From Bacteroides sp. (GTDB taxonomy: Bacteria > Bacteroidota > Bacteroidia > Bacteroidales > P3), in assembly GCA_023662825.1 (NCBI GenBank), contig JAMPIH010000001.1, positions 124,001-188,000 on the forward strand: a stretch of DNA of 64,000 nt. The letters are read 5' to 3'. Position 1 is the stretch's first letter, and every line of letters begins with the position of its first letter. This document shows, in pieces, positions 7,622 through 16,724 of this stretch. Both the position numbers and the translations under genes were made by a program. The notes below the pieces were generated by a model, which worked only from the letters and a program-made list of their open reading frames with translations, had not been told where the DNA came from and made no database searches.

Positions 7622-10084
7622 CTATCTCAAGGCACAGCCCAGATCGTTCTGCAAGGCAGCGGTGATTTTTTCCATCGTCTTTTCGATCTGCTTGTCGGTA
7701 AGGGTCTTGCCTTCTTCCTGCAATACAAAGCTCACGGCATACGACTTCTTGCCTTCGGGCAAGTTCTTGCCTTCGTAAACGTCGAAAAGCGACACTTTCT
7801 TGAGCAGGTTCTTTTCGGTCTTGCGGGCCGCCTGCTCTATCTGCGAGAACTTCACGCCCTTATCCACCAGGAGCGCCAAATCGCGACGCACTTCCGGAAA
7901 ACGGTTCACTTCTCTGTATTCAGGCGCTTTCTTGGGCATGGCCTTCAACACGGCATCCCAATTGAAATCGGCGTAGAATACAGGAGCCTTGACATCGAAG
8001 CGTTCGCAAACGGAGGCCTTCACCTCACCGAACTTCACGGCCGGCTTTCCGGCCAATTCCAATTGAAGTCCGTAGGCGAAGAACGGGCTTTCCAATTCGG
8101 CACAGCGGCTCTTGGCCATATTGATACGCAGCAAATTGCAGATTTTTTCCACAAACGATTTAAGGGTGTAGAAATCGAAAGCCTTGGGCGTGTGTTGCCA
8201 GAGTTCATCGTAATCGTTGCCGCACAGCCACAGGCCGAGGTGGTTTTCTTCGGTAAAGCGTTCGGTTACCCCGGCGGCGGCATCCGCACCGGGCTTGGAG
8301 AAGTAGGTACGGCCGAATTCGTAGAAACGGATATTGCCCTGCTTGTGGTGCAGGTTGAACATGATGCTCGAGAGTGCGCCGAACAACAGGTCGGTACGCA
8401 TCAGGCTCATTTCCTTGCTGAGCGGGTTCAGCATCTTGACCGTGTTCTGCAAGCCGAACCATTCGATATAGTTTTCGGAGCAGAGCGAGTTGTTCATGAT
8501 TTCATCGAAACCGTTATGGCTCAGGAACTCGGAAACCTTGGTGACTACCCGTTCGGGTTCGGGGCTGGCTTCGGCACGCATTCCGTACGAGAGGCGGCTG
8601 CCCGAATCAATGCGGTTGTAACCGTAGATACGCAGGAATTCCTCGGCCACATCCGCCGGACGGGTAACGTCGGTCTTGTTGAGCGGAACGGTAACCTGGT
8701 AGCGGGTTTCCCCGGCGGTGGCACCCTTTGTCATTTCCACCTGCATTTCCATGGCTTCCAACACACGCTTTACGTCTCCGGCCTCGATATCCTGCCCAAC
8801 CAGACGGTTTATATAGTCTAAGGTGAACTCGACCGCCGGCTTCCGGATGGGTTCGGGATAGCAGTCCACGATATCACTGGCCGTCTGTCCCCCGGCCACT
8901 TCCTGCAACAGCAGGGCCGCCCGTTTCAAGGCATAGAGGCAGATATCGGGGTCGGCGCCGCGTTCGTAGCGGAAGGAGGCATCGGTGGCCAATCCGTGTT
9001 CGCGGGCCGTCTTGCGGATGCTCACGGGATTGAAGTAGGCGCTTTCCAGGAATACATCGGTGGTGGTGTCGGACACCCCGGCGTCCAGCCCGCCGAAAAC
9101 GCCCGCGATGCACATCGGCTCGCTCTCGTTGCATATCATGAGGTTCTGGGGGCTGAGCTTGCGTTCCACCCCGTCGAGCGTGGTCATGGTTTCGCCCGCA
9201 TTGGCGGCACGCACCACGATTTTATCTCCCTTTATCTTGCTGATGTCGAACGCGTGCATGGGCTGCCCGGTTTCCATAAGCACGAAATTGGTGACGTCCA
9301 CCACATTGTTGATGGGGCGCAGCCCCACGCTCAAAAGCCGTTTCTGCAACCACTCGGGCGAAGGCTTGACCTTTACATTCTTGATGCAGAGACCGCTGTA
9401 ACGGGGGCAGTTCTTGGTATCGCGCACTTCCACCTCCACATTCAGCCCCTTGCCGGGCGCGAAGGCGTCCACCGAAGGATACCTTACCTTTATGGGATGG
9501 CTGTTGCGGATGGTTTCGAGCGCCGCCAGATCGCGCGCCACCCCGATATGGGAAGTGGCGTCGGAACGGTTGGGGGTCAGCCCGATCTCGAACACCGTTT
9601 CGCTCTGCAGATGAAAGTATTCGGAGGCCGGCATGCCCACGGGCGTATCTTCGGGCAACACCATGATACCGTCGTGGCTCTTGCCCACCCCTATTTCGTC
9701 TTCGGCACAGATCATACCGTAGGAATCGCTGCCCCGGAGCTTGGATTTCTTAATCGTGAAACTTTCGTCGCCGTCGTAGAGCACGGTGCCCACCGTGGCC
9801 ACGATCACCTTCTGGCCCGCCGCCACGTTGGCCGCCCCACACACGATGGGCAGAGGCTCGCCCGCGCCCACATCCACGGTGGTTACGTGCAGGTGGTCTG
9901 AATTGGGATGAGGCTCGCAGGTAAGCACCTTTCCGGTCACGATACCCTTTAAGCCGCCCCGGATGCTTTCCACTTCTTCTACGGCATCGATTTCCAGACC
10001 GCAGTCGGTAAGGAGCCTGGAGACTTCGTCCACGCTCAAATCAAAGTCGGCGTATTGTTTGAGCCAACTGTATGCTACTTTCAT
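7622..10084 (-). CDS. pheT: Phenylalanine--tRNA ligase beta subunit
   Basis: An 820-residue protein of normal length for the bacterial beta subunit. In order: N-terminal MKVAYSWLKQYADFDLS; the tRNA-binding EMAP-like domain (about 40-150, CEPHPNSDHLHV...GAANV); B3/B4 editing domain (about 210-390); B5 domain (about 405-480); the inactive synthetase-like core (VAEEFLRIYGYNRI... EIMNNSL... MSLMRTDLL); and the C-terminal FDX-ACB anticodon-binding domain (YREVNRFPEVRRDLALLV, last 95 residues). Known: partners with PheS to charge tRNA-Phe in the cytoplasm; pheS is not in this window. A TAATTTTG box lies upstream at 10138-10145. Confidence 0.97.
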   Translation of the reverse strand: MKVAYSWLKQYADFDLSVDEVSRLLTDCGLEIDAVEEVESIRGGLKGIVTGKVLTCEPHPNSDHLHVTTVDVGAGEPLPIVCGAANVAAGQKVIVATVGTVLYDGDESFTIKKSKLRGSDSYGMICAEDEIGVGKSHDGIMVLPEDTPVGMPASEYFHLQSETVFEIGLTPNRSDATSHIGVARDLAALETIRNSHPIKVRYPSVDAFAPGKGLNVEVEVRDTKNCPRYSGLCIKNVKVKPSPEWLQKRLLSVGLRPINNVVDVTNFVLMETGQPMHAFDISKIKGDKIVVRAANAGETMTTLDGVERKLSPQNLMICNESEPMCIAGVFGGLDAGVSDTTTDVFLESAYFNPVSIRKTAREHGLATDASFRYERGADPDICLYALKRAALLLQEVAGGQTASDIVDCYPEPIRKPAVEFTLDYINRLVGQDIEAGDVKRVLEAMEMQVEMTKGATAGETRYQVTVPLNKTDVTRPADVAEEFLRIYGYNRIDSGSRLSYGMRAEASPEPERVVTKVSEFLSHNGFDEIMNNSLCSENYIEWFGLQNTVKMLNPLSKEMSLMRTDLLFGALSSIMFNLHHKQGNIRFYEFGRTYFSKPGADAAAGVTERFTEENHLGLWLCGNDYDELWQHTPKAFDFYTLKSFVEKICNLLRINMAKSRCAELESPFFAYGLQLELAGKPAVKFGEVKASVCERFDVKAPVFYADFNWDAVLKAMPKKAPEYREVNRFPEVRRDLALLVDKGVKFSQIEQAARKTEKNLLKKVSLFDVYEGKNLPEGKKSYAVSFVLQEEGKTLTDKQIEKTMEKITAALQNDLGCALR

Positions 10085-10137
10085 CTTCTTTTATTTTCGG
10101 GAAGGACGCGGAATAACGGACGTCCTCTACAAACTGC

Positions 10138-10145
10138 CAAAATTA
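10138..10145 (-). promoter_or_regulatory. -7 box TAATTTTG of pheT
   Basis: TAnnTTTG match on the minus strand, 53 nt before the pheT ATG. No clear -33 TTG at standard spacing. It shares the divergent intergenic space with the glsA promoter. Confidence 0.5.
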
Positions 10146-10208
10146 ATCATTTTTCCCGGTGGGGCATAATATGCCCTGACGTGCCCCCAGGCTTATCGTA
10201 TTTTGAAC

Positions 10209-10216
10209 TATCTTTG
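10209..10216 (+). promoter_or_regulatory. -7 box TATCTTTG of the glsA operon, close to the start codon
   Basis: A perfect TAnnTTTG box ending 5 nt before the glsA ATG (10222). With the usual start site a few bases after the box, the transcript would have essentially no leader. No good -33 TTG is visible. Confidence 0.6.
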
Positions 10217-10221
10217 TGCCT

Positions 10222-11073
10222 ATGTTTACGTTTACCATTTCCGAGCGGACCATCGATATCCAGCAGACGCTGAAAGAAAAAGCCCCCAAAGTATACAGGA
10301 AGCTTCCCGGATTCGTTTTTCCTATCCTGCGCAGGCTCCTGCACGAAAAGGAGGTGAACGGATTCCTTTATAAGGAAAGGGACAAGGCGGGGGCCGATTT
10401 CGCCACCGCCATCTTAGAGGACTTCGGCTGCAAGGTAAGCGTTACCGGCATGGAGAACCTGCCGCAGGACGGACGTTTCCTGCTCTGCGCCAACCATCCC
10501 TTGGGCGGTCTGGACGGCATGGCGTTCCTGAGCCGCATGGGGCAATGGCGCAAAGACCTGCTTTTTCCCGTCAACAGCATACTGCTGGCGCTGCCGCCTT
10601 TCCAACCCGTGTTCCTGCCCATCAACACCCTGCAGAAAAACACCGAGAACCGCCGCGCCTTGGACGAGGCTTTTGCCGGTTCGTCCACAATCCTGTACTT
10701 TCCCGCCGGAAAGTGCTCGCGCAAGGGTAAAAAGGGCGTGATCGCCGATTTAGAGTGGAAAAAGACCTTCATCACCCAGGCCCGAAAATCGCAACGGAAC
10801 ATCATTCCGGTACATATTTCCGGAAAGAACTCCAATTTTTTTTATAACTTAGCCAACTTCAGAACCAGGATAGGTCTGAAAGTAAATATAGAGCAGGCGT
10901 TTTTGGTCAACGAGATGTTCAAGCTCCGCGACCAGGAAATCCGCCTCACCGTCGGCAAGCCCATTCCTTACGAAACATTCGACAAGCGTCACACCGACAA
11001 AGAATGGGCCGCCTTGATCAGGGAGCACGTCTATAGACTCGCGCTCGATGCCAAGGCTCCGTTCGACTGCTAA
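10222..11073 (+). CDS. glsA: Glycine-lipid O-acyltransferase GlsA (PlsC-type)
   Basis: 283 residues from the ATG at 10222; a GTG six bases upstream overlaps the promoter box and is unlikely. The acyltransferase motif I is CANHPLGGLDGMAF (NHx4D variant, about residue 93), followed by FPVNSILLALPPFQPVFLPIN and a FPAGKCSRKGKKG block (motif III-like FPEG region). Known: in Bacteroides thetaiotaomicron GlsB N-acylates glycine and GlsA O-acylates the product to give glycine lipids; the same pair is homologous to OlsB/OlsA for ornithine lipids. The immediate neighbour glsB (11 nt downstream) makes this assignment much stronger than the domain alone. The amino-acid head group is inferred, not shown. 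Confidence 0.84.
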   Translation: MFTFTISERTIDIQQTLKEKAPKVYRKLPGFVFPILRRLLHEKEVNGFLYKERDKAGADFATAILEDFGCKVSVTGMENLPQDGRFLLCANHPLGGLDGMAFLSRMGQWRKDLLFPVNSILLALPPFQPVFLPINTLQKNTENRRALDEAFAGSSTILYFPAGKCSRKGKKGVIADLEWKKTFITQARKSQRNIIPVHISGKNSNFFYNLANFRTRIGLKVNIEQAFLVNEMFKLRDQEIRLTVGKPIPYETFDKRHTDKEWAALIREHVYRLALDAKAPFDC

Positions 11074-11083
11074 TTTGACTGTT

Positions 11084-12034
11084 ATGCAAGCCATCATACC
11101 TCCCGTAGAACGGCATCTCATCGAACAGGAACTGACCCAAGACAAGTTTCTGCGCTACACCAACTTCGGCGACCGCATGGTCTATGTGGTGACGGCGCAC
11201 GACTCGCCCCACATCATGCAGGAAATAGGCCGCTTGCGGGAAGAAGCCTTCCGGCAGGGCGGCGGCGGCACGGGCAAGGAAACCGACATCGACGGGTTCG
11301 ACACCATGCCCGACCCCTACAAGCAGCTGCTGGTCTGGGATCCGCAAGACAAGGAAATCGTGGGCGGCTACCGCTTCATAGAAGGAAACCGCGTAAAATT
11401 CGACGCCCAGGGCACCCCCCTGCTCTCCACCACCGAAATCTTTACGTTTTCCGATAAGTTCATCAAGGAATACCTGCCCAAGACCATCGAACTGGGGCGC
11501 TCGTTCGTGCAGTTGAAATACCAGTCGTCGCGCAACGGCGTATTCTCGCTCGACAACCTCTGGGACGGCCTCGGCGGGCTCGTCACCTCGAACGAAGACT
11601 GGATGGAATACTTTTTCGGCAAGGTGACGATGTACACCAACTTCAGCAAGGAGGCCCGCGACACCCTGCTCTACTACGTGTCGGTCTATCATAAAGACCC
11701 CGACCGGCTCGTCATCCCCATCAACCCCATCCAAAGGGTTACTTCCATCGAAAAACTGCAGAAGCTTTTCGACGGATTGAGCCTGGAAGAAGCCTACAAG
11801 GTTACCTCCAAACGGGTGCGCGAATTAGACGAGAACATTCCGCCCCTGTTCAATTCGTACATCAAGCTCTCGCCCAAGATGCGCTCGTTCGGAACCTGCA
11901 TCAACCCGCATTTCGGAGGCGTGGAGGAAACGGGAATCCTCATCAAGATGGACGAGATCTATCCCAGCAAGAAAGAACGTCACGTTCCGCAGACCATCGA
12001 AGAGGTTCAAACACCCAAACATAAAACCCTCTAA
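11084..12034 (+). CDS. glsB: Glycine-lipid N-acyltransferase GlsB (GNAT/OlsB-type)
   Basis: 316 residues from the ATG at 11084 (the frame is open upstream but MQAIIPPVE fits the family). It belongs to the hemolysin-like/OlsB acetyltransferase family: REEAFRQGGGGTGKETDIDGFD, then VGGYRFIEG, IELGRSFVQLKYQ, and the long C-terminal block CINPHFGGVEETGILIKMDEI. Known: members transfer an acyl chain from acyl-ACP to the amino group of glycine (GlsB) or ornithine (OlsB), the first step of aminolipid synthesis at the inner membrane. It lies between glsA and engB with gaps of 10 and 6 nt, so the three genes probably form one transcript. Confidence 0.84.
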   Translation: MQAIIPPVERHLIEQELTQDKFLRYTNFGDRMVYVVTAHDSPHIMQEIGRLREEAFRQGGGGTGKETDIDGFDTMPDPYKQLLVWDPQDKEIVGGYRFIEGNRVKFDAQGTPLLSTTEIFTFSDKFIKEYLPKTIELGRSFVQLKYQSSRNGVFSLDNLWDGLGGLVTSNEDWMEYFFGKVTMYTNFSKEARDTLLYYVSVYHKDPDRLVIPINPIQRVTSIEKLQKLFDGLSLEEAYKVTSKRVRELDENIPPLFNSYIKLSPKMRSFGTCINPHFGGVEETGILIKMDEIYPSKKERHVPQTIEEVQTPKHKTL

Positions 12035-12040
12035 GGCTTT

Positions 12041-12640
12041 ATGGAAATCAAGAACGCCGAATTCATCGCCTGCTGCGTGGACTACCGCAAGTGTCCGCCG
12101 GGCGACCTGCCCGAATACGCCTTTATCGGGCGTTCCAACGTAGGGAAATCCTCGCTCATCAACTGTCTCTGCAACCGCCAGGGGCTGGCCAAGACCAGTT
12201 CCACGCCGGGCAAGACGCAGTGCATCGTGCATTTTCTGATAGACAACGCCTGGCATATCGCAGACCTGCCCGGTTACGGCTACGCGCAGACCGGCAAGAA
12301 ACTGCGCGGGCAATGGCAGAAGATGACCCGCGACTACCTGCTCAAGCGTTCCCAGCTCTATTGCGTTTTCGTACTGGTGGACCTGCGCATTCCGCCGCAA
12401 AAGATCGATCTGGAATTTCTGCGCTTCCTGGGCGAGAGCGAGGTGCCTTTCTGCATCGTGGGCACCAAGGCCGACAAATTGGGCAGGAACGCCTTGGCCC
12501 AATCGGTACAAAACTATCAAAAGGTGCTTTCCGAAACCTGGGAACCCCTGCCGCCCTTCATCGTTTCTTCGGCAGAAACGGGCCTGGGCCGGGATGAGAT
12601 ACTGGCGTTCATCGACCGCGCCAACAATACCTCCGATTAA
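12041..12640 (+). CDS. engB: Ribosome biogenesis GTPase YihA/YsxC/EngB
   Basis: A 199-residue GTPase of the TRAFAC class. G1 is GRSNVGKSS (about residue 31), G2 threonine lies in SSTPGKTQ, G3 is DLPGYGYA, G4 is TKADK and G5 is SSAETG. Length and the N-terminal MEIKNAEFIAC strand match EngB. Known: it is needed for assembly of the 50S ribosomal subunit. It is the third gene after glsA and glsB, 6 nt from the glsB stop; a lipid link is not implied. Confidence 0.96.
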   Translation: MEIKNAEFIACCVDYRKCPPGDLPEYAFIGRSNVGKSSLINCLCNRQGLAKTSSTPGKTQCIVHFLIDNAWHIADLPGYGYAQTGKKLRGQWQKMTRDYLLKRSQLYCVFVLVDLRIPPQKIDLEFLRFLGESEVPFCIVGTKADKLGRNALAQSVQNYQKVLSETWEPLPPFIVSSAETGLGRDEILAFIDRANNTSD

Positions 12641-12665
12641 AAATCCGCCTTACGCTGAAAAAACG

Positions 12666-12673
12666 TAAATTTG
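12666..12673 (+). promoter_or_regulatory. -7 box TAAATTTG of the mutA operon
   Basis: TAnnTTTG match 31 nt before the mutA ATG, in the only sizeable gap between engB and mutA. No clear -33 element. Confidence 0.5.
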
Positions 12674-12704
12674 CCCCGCTTTTCGCGAGCAAAAAACAAC
12701 GAAC

Positions 12705-14561
12705 ATGGAAAGAGAAAGACTTTTTTCTGAGTTTCCGGCCGTTTCCACCCAGGAGTGGATGGACGCCATCGTAAAGGACCTCAAAGGTGCCGATTTCAAT
12801 AAAAAATTAGTTTGGAAAACACCCGAGGGCTTCAATGTGAACCCGTTCTACCGGGCGGAAGACATCGAAGACATAGCCTATTCGGATGCCGAACCGGGAC
12901 AGTTCCCCTACGTCCGCGGCAACAAGACCGAAGGCAACAACTGGGAAATACGCCAGGACTTCCATATCTCCGACATCGCCGCCTGCAACCGTCTGGCTGC
13001 CCAGGCCGCCGCCAAAGGCGCCGAAGCGGTGGGGCTCTGCGTTAAGGAAGTAAACGATGCGGCGCAGATGGAACAACTGCTCCACGGCATCGACCTTACC
13101 CGCACCGCCGTTCACTTTATCGGCAGCCGCGACTATGCCAGGACGCTCGAACTGTTTACGGAATACCTCAAGAAGAGCCGCATCAAGCCCGAACAGGTAA
13201 AGGGCTCGATTAACTTCGACCCCCTGGCCTACGCGCTGCTGCACGGCGACTACTACCAGTCGCTCGAAAAGAACATCGACGAATGCGTGGCCATCTTCAA
13301 CAGATACGCCGAAACCCTGCCCCATTTCAGGCTGCTGGGCATCAATGCCTCGCTGCTGCACAACGCCGGCGCTTACGGGGTGCAGGAACTGGGTCTGGCG
13401 CTCAACTGGGCGGTGGAATACTTCGCCCGCCTTACCGACAAGGGGTTGAGCATCGACACGATCGCCCCCAGAACCACCCTGATTCTCGGCATCGGTTCCA
13501 ATTATTTTATGGAAACGGCCAAGCTGCGCGCCGCCCGCCTCTTGTGGGCCTATATGATGCAGGAATTCAAGCCCGCGCAGGAAAGCAGCAAGGTGGCCTT
13601 TATCCACGCCGAAGTCTCCACCTGGAACAAATCGGTGTACGACCCCTACGTGAACCTGCTCCGTTCGGCCACCGAAGCCATGAGCGCGGCCATCGGCGGC
13701 GCCGACTCCATTTACGTGAACGACTTTTCGGAAGCCTTCCGCGACTCCGACGAATTTTCGGCGCGTATCGCCCGCAACCAGCAGATCATACTTAAGGAAG
13801 AATCTTTCTTTAACCGCATCGTGGATCCCGCCGCCGGCTCCTACTATATCGAGAACCTTACCGCGAATATGGCCGAACAGGCGTGGAAACTCTTTTTGGA
13901 AATCGAAGACAAGGGAGGGTTCGCCGCCTGCTACGAAAGCGGCCTGATCCAGGACAAGGTGGCCGAATGCGCCGCCAAGCGCAACGAAGACCTGGCCAAA
14001 CGCAAGATCGTGCTTACGGGCGTGAACCAGTTCCCCAACCTCAACGAAAAGGAAGCCGAACATATTCAGAAGACGGAACCGGAAACGCCCAAGGCCGGCA
14101 GGTTCAAGACGGTCGCGCCCTATCACGCGGCGCGCGCTTTCGAGGAACTGCGCCTGCAGACCGAGGCCTTCGCCCGGAAGAACGGCCGCCGTCCCAAGGT
14201 GTTCCTGCTTACCTACGGCAACCTGGCCATGCGCAAGGCCCGCGCCGGGTTCGCCACCAATTTCTTCGGCTGCTTAGGCTACGAGATTATCGACAACGCC
14301 GGTTTTGAAAACGGCGCACAAGGCGCCAAAGCCGCCCTGGAAAGCAAGGCCGACATTACCGTGCTTTGCAGCAGCGATGAGGAATACGCCGATCTGGCCG
14401 CACAGGCCTGTCCCACGCTCAAGGGCAAGACCCATATCGTGTATGCCGGTGCCGCGGCCGACGAGAAGCCTTTCCGCGCGTTGGGCGTGGAATGCTTTAT
14501 CCACGTGCGCAGCAACGTACTGGAAACACTGCGCGGCTTCCAGCAACTTCTCATCAAGTAA
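12705..14561 (+). CDS. mutA: Methylmalonyl-CoA mutase small subunit
   Basis: 618 residues, the usual length for MutA. The N-terminal part is a TIM-barrel mutase domain (NPFYRAEDIE..., RQDFHISDIAACNRLA, GSINFDPLAYALLHGDY, IDTIAPRTTLILGIGSNYFMETAKLRAARLLWA, DPAAGSYYIENLT). The C-terminal 130 residues look like a B12-binding domain (PKVFLLTYGNLAMRKARAGFATNFFGCLGYEII) but lack the DxHxxG cobalamin motif, as expected for the non-catalytic subunit. Known: with MutB it interconverts succinyl-CoA and methylmalonyl-CoA for propionate formation. mutB normally follows directly; here mntP does. Confidence 0.93.
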   Translation: MERERLFSEFPAVSTQEWMDAIVKDLKGADFNKKLVWKTPEGFNVNPFYRAEDIEDIAYSDAEPGQFPYVRGNKTEGNNWEIRQDFHISDIAACNRLAAQAAAKGAEAVGLCVKEVNDAAQMEQLLHGIDLTRTAVHFIGSRDYARTLELFTEYLKKSRIKPEQVKGSINFDPLAYALLHGDYYQSLEKNIDECVAIFNRYAETLPHFRLLGINASLLHNAGAYGVQELGLALNWAVEYFARLTDKGLSIDTIAPRTTLILGIGSNYFMETAKLRAARLLWAYMMQEFKPAQESSKVAFIHAEVSTWNKSVYDPYVNLLRSATEAMSAAIGGADSIYVNDFSEAFRDSDEFSARIARNQQIILKEESFFNRIVDPAAGSYYIENLTANMAEQAWKLFLEIEDKGGFAACYESGLIQDKVAECAAKRNEDLAKRKIVLTGVNQFPNLNEKEAEHIQKTEPETPKAGRFKTVAPYHAARAFEELRLQTEAFARKNGRRPKVFLLTYGNLAMRKARAGFATNFFGCLGYEIIDNAGFENGAQGAKAALESKADITVLCSSDEEYADLAAQACPTLKGKTHIVYAGAAADEKPFRALGVECFIHVRSNVLETLRGFQQLLIK

Positions 14562-14572
14562 AAACGCTGTAG

Positions 14573-15190
14573 ATGGGCCTTTTCTCGCTCCTGCTGCTCT
14601 CCATATCGCTGTCGGTGGATTGCTTTATCATCTGCCTTATCTTCGGCATGCAGCGCGCGGCTTGGAAAACCTCGCTCAAAGCGGGCGAAAAAGATCCCTT
14701 TCCCGCCTTATCCAAAACCACCCTGCAGGCCGCCTTGGTGTTCGCCCTCTGCCATATCCTGATGATTGTCTTGGGATGGCTCTTAGGCTGGGGAATCCTG
14801 CCGGTCGTGGAAAGGTACGCCTACTGGGTGGCGTTCGCCATCTTGTGCGCGGTGGGGCTCAAGACCATTATCGACGGCTTCAACAAGAAGGAAAATTCGT
14901 TGAAGGCGCACGCCATGTTCGGCGGCAAGTCGATGGCACTGCTGGCTTTGGCGGTAAGCGTGGATGCCTTCGCCGTGGGCGTGAGCATGAAGATGGTGGG
15001 CATGCAGCTGGCCCTTACCGGCCTCAGCGTGGGCGCCACCGTGTTCCTGCTGAGCTGCGCCGGCGTGCTGACCGGCTTTTTCCTGCACAGACAGATGCAG
15101 AAAGTATCCACGGCCACCCTCAACCTGATCGGCGGCCTGGTGTTGATCGGCATCGGGGTGCGCATCCTTGTGTCGAACCTCAACGCATAA
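14573..15190 (+). CDS. mntP: Manganese efflux pump MntP
   Basis: A 205-residue membrane protein with six predicted hydrophobic segments and the two family signatures SVDCFIICLIFG (about residue 15) and SVDAFAVGVSMK (about residue 130), each with the conserved Asp in a transmembrane helix. Length is a little above the 185-190 typical of enterobacterial MntP because of a loop after the first helix (TSLKAGEKDPFPALSK). Known: MntP exports Mn(II) across the inner membrane. It follows mutA by 11 nt and precedes queD by 6 nt. In E. coli mntP is controlled by a yybP-ykoY riboswitch; no room for one exists here. Confidence 0.9.
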   Translation: MGLFSLLLLSISLSVDCFIICLIFGMQRAAWKTSLKAGEKDPFPALSKTTLQAALVFALCHILMIVLGWLLGWGILPVVERYAYWVAFAILCAVGLKTIIDGFNKKENSLKAHAMFGGKSMALLALAVSVDAFAVGVSMKMVGMQLALTGLSVGATVFLLSCAGVLTGFFLHRQMQKVSTATLNLIGGLVLIGIGVRILVSNLNA

Positions 15191-15196
15191 TTCCTT

Positions 15197-15667
15197 ATGG
15201 CAAGAATCAGCATCACCAAGATATTCACCTTCGAGGCCGCCCATCTCCTGAAAGGCTACGACGGTCTGTGCGCCAACATCCACGGACATTCCTACCGACT
15301 GGAGGTAAGCGTTTACTCGCCCGCCCTGAACGTGCAGCCGGGCAGTTTCCTCCGTTCGGACGAAAGCGACCCCAAGAACGGCATGCTGTTCGATTTCTCG
15401 GAACTCAAGAAATTGGTGAACCAGGCCATCATCGACCGTTTCGACCACAGCCTGGTGCTGAACGAAAACATAGGCGAAGACCTGTTGCAGGCCTTGCAGA
15501 AGAACTCGCTGCGCATCGTGCGCGTGCCCTATCAGCCCACGAGCGAGAACATGCTTATCGACTTTGCCGCGCGATTGCAGATGGTGCTGCCCGCCCATAT
15601 AAGCCTAAAGAAACTGCGGCTTTACGAAACCGCCACCTCTTATACCGACTACGAAAGTGAAGCCTAA
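15197..15667 (+). CDS. queD: 6-carboxy-5,6,7,8-tetrahydropterin synthase (QueD/PTPS family)
   Basis: 156 residues. The zinc ligands are in FEAAHLL (His) and CANIHGHSY (Cys catalytic, two His), and the C-terminal substrate motif is TSENMLIDFA plus LRLYET. An insert (PGSFLRSDESDPKNG) before the conserved LFDFSELK makes it longer than E. coli QueD (121 residues). Known: converts 7,8-dihydroneopterin triphosphate to 6-carboxytetrahydropterin, first committed step to queuosine. queC, queE and queF are not in the window. Its end overlaps apbE by 11 nt. Confidence 0.9.
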   Translation: MARISITKIFTFEAAHLLKGYDGLCANIHGHSYRLEVSVYSPALNVQPGSFLRSDESDPKNGMLFDFSELKKLVNQAIIDRFDHSLVLNENIGEDLLQALQKNSLRIVRVPYQPTSENMLIDFAARLQMVLPAHISLKKLRLYETATSYTDYESEA

Positions 15668-16667
15668 AATCCCATACGCCCTCTGCCTGTTTTCCTGCCT
15701 TTTCCTGGCCGCCTGCGCGCCAAGCGAGGAAAAGATGGAGAAGATGACGGGGCTGGCGCAAGGCTCCTATTACGCCATCAGTTATTATACGGAAGACCCG
15801 GAATTGGGCGTGGAGAAGCTGCAGCCACGCATCGACTCGCTGCTGCATGCGTTCGACCTCTGCGCCTCGCTCTGGAACGACAGTTCGGAGATCTGCCGGG
15901 TGAACCGCAACGAGGATTTCTTTCCGGGCGCCATGTTCTGCGATATGTTCGGGAAGGCGCAGCAGATCTCGCGGCTTACCGACGGCCGGTTCGACATCAC
16001 GGTGGGTCCCCTCACGCGGGCGTACGGTTTCGGCGCGGCCAAAAAACAGGCCTTGAGCGAGGCAGAACGCAAGGAGATACTTTCGTACGTGGGCTGGGAA
16101 AAAGTGCGCCTGAACAACGGAAAGATAGAAAAAGACGACACCCGCCTGCAGTTGGACTTCAACGCCATCGCCCAGGGCTACTGCGCCGACGTGGTGGCCG
16201 GATTCCTGAACGGCCTGGGCATTACCCGCTTTTTGGCGGACATAGGCGGGGAAATCCGCAGCCAAGGCAGCAAGACGGGGCAGAGACCCTGGATCGTGGG
16301 CATAGAACGCCCCGCCCCGGACGCCGATGCCGAACGCAGCATACTGTCGAAACTGGAACTCGAAAACCGCTCGCTGGTGACTTCGGGCAACTACCGCAAG
16401 TATTTCGAGGAGAACGGCAGGCGTTTCTCGCACACGATAGACCCCAAAAGCGGGCTTTCCACGCAGCACAACCTGTTGAGCGCCACGGTGCTCTGCCAAG
16501 ACTGCTGGGAAGCCGATGCCATAGCCACCGCCTGCATGGTGATGGGCAAGGACAGCGCCATAAGCTTTCAGCAGCGTTTTGCCGACCGCTACGAACTCTT
16601 TCTGATCTACGCCGAGAACGACAGCCTCAAGACCTGGCATTCGGCCGGTTTCCCGCTGGCGGAATAA
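15657..16667 (+). CDS. apbE: FAD:protein FMN transferase (ApbE), lipoprotein
   Basis: 336 residues from a GTG start at 15657, inside the end of queD; this start gives a signal peptide ending in the lipobox LAAC. ApbE motifs: MTGLAQGSYY at the mature N-terminus, GRFDITVGPLTRAYGFG, QLDFNAIAQGYCADVVA, FLADIGGEIRSQG, SLVTSGNYRKYFEENGRRFSHTIDPKSG (with the catalytic and metal-binding T/D residues) and CWEADAIATA. Known: attaches FMN to threonine residues of exported flavoproteins such as NqrB/NqrC and RnfG/RnfD at the outer face of the inner membrane. Its targets are not in this window. Confidence 0.95.
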   Translation: MKPKIPYALCLFSCLFLAACAPSEEKMEKMTGLAQGSYYAISYYTEDPELGVEKLQPRIDSLLHAFDLCASLWNDSSEICRVNRNEDFFPGAMFCDMFGKAQQISRLTDGRFDITVGPLTRAYGFGAAKKQALSEAERKEILSYVGWEKVRLNNGKIEKDDTRLQLDFNAIAQGYCADVVAGFLNGLGITRFLADIGGEIRSQGSKTGQRPWIVGIERPAPDADAERSILSKLELENRSLVTSGNYRKYFEENGRRFSHTIDPKSGLSTQHNLLSATVLCQDCWEADAIATACMVMGKDSAISFQQRFADRYELFLIYAENDSLKTWHSAGFPLAE

Positions 16668-16724
16668 ACTGTTTCTCTCGGTTTCTCCTCTTGGTCTTGA
16701 TTTCTCCCCTGATTCAAAAAATTT

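Noticed and set aside
7610-8821. Plus-strand frame of 403 codons opposite pheT
   Set aside because: pheT is an unmistakable full-length tRNA synthetase subunit on the other strand.
12705-14561. MutA as a broken mutase because it lacks DxHxxG
   Set aside because: Absence of the cobalamin motif is normal for the small subunit.
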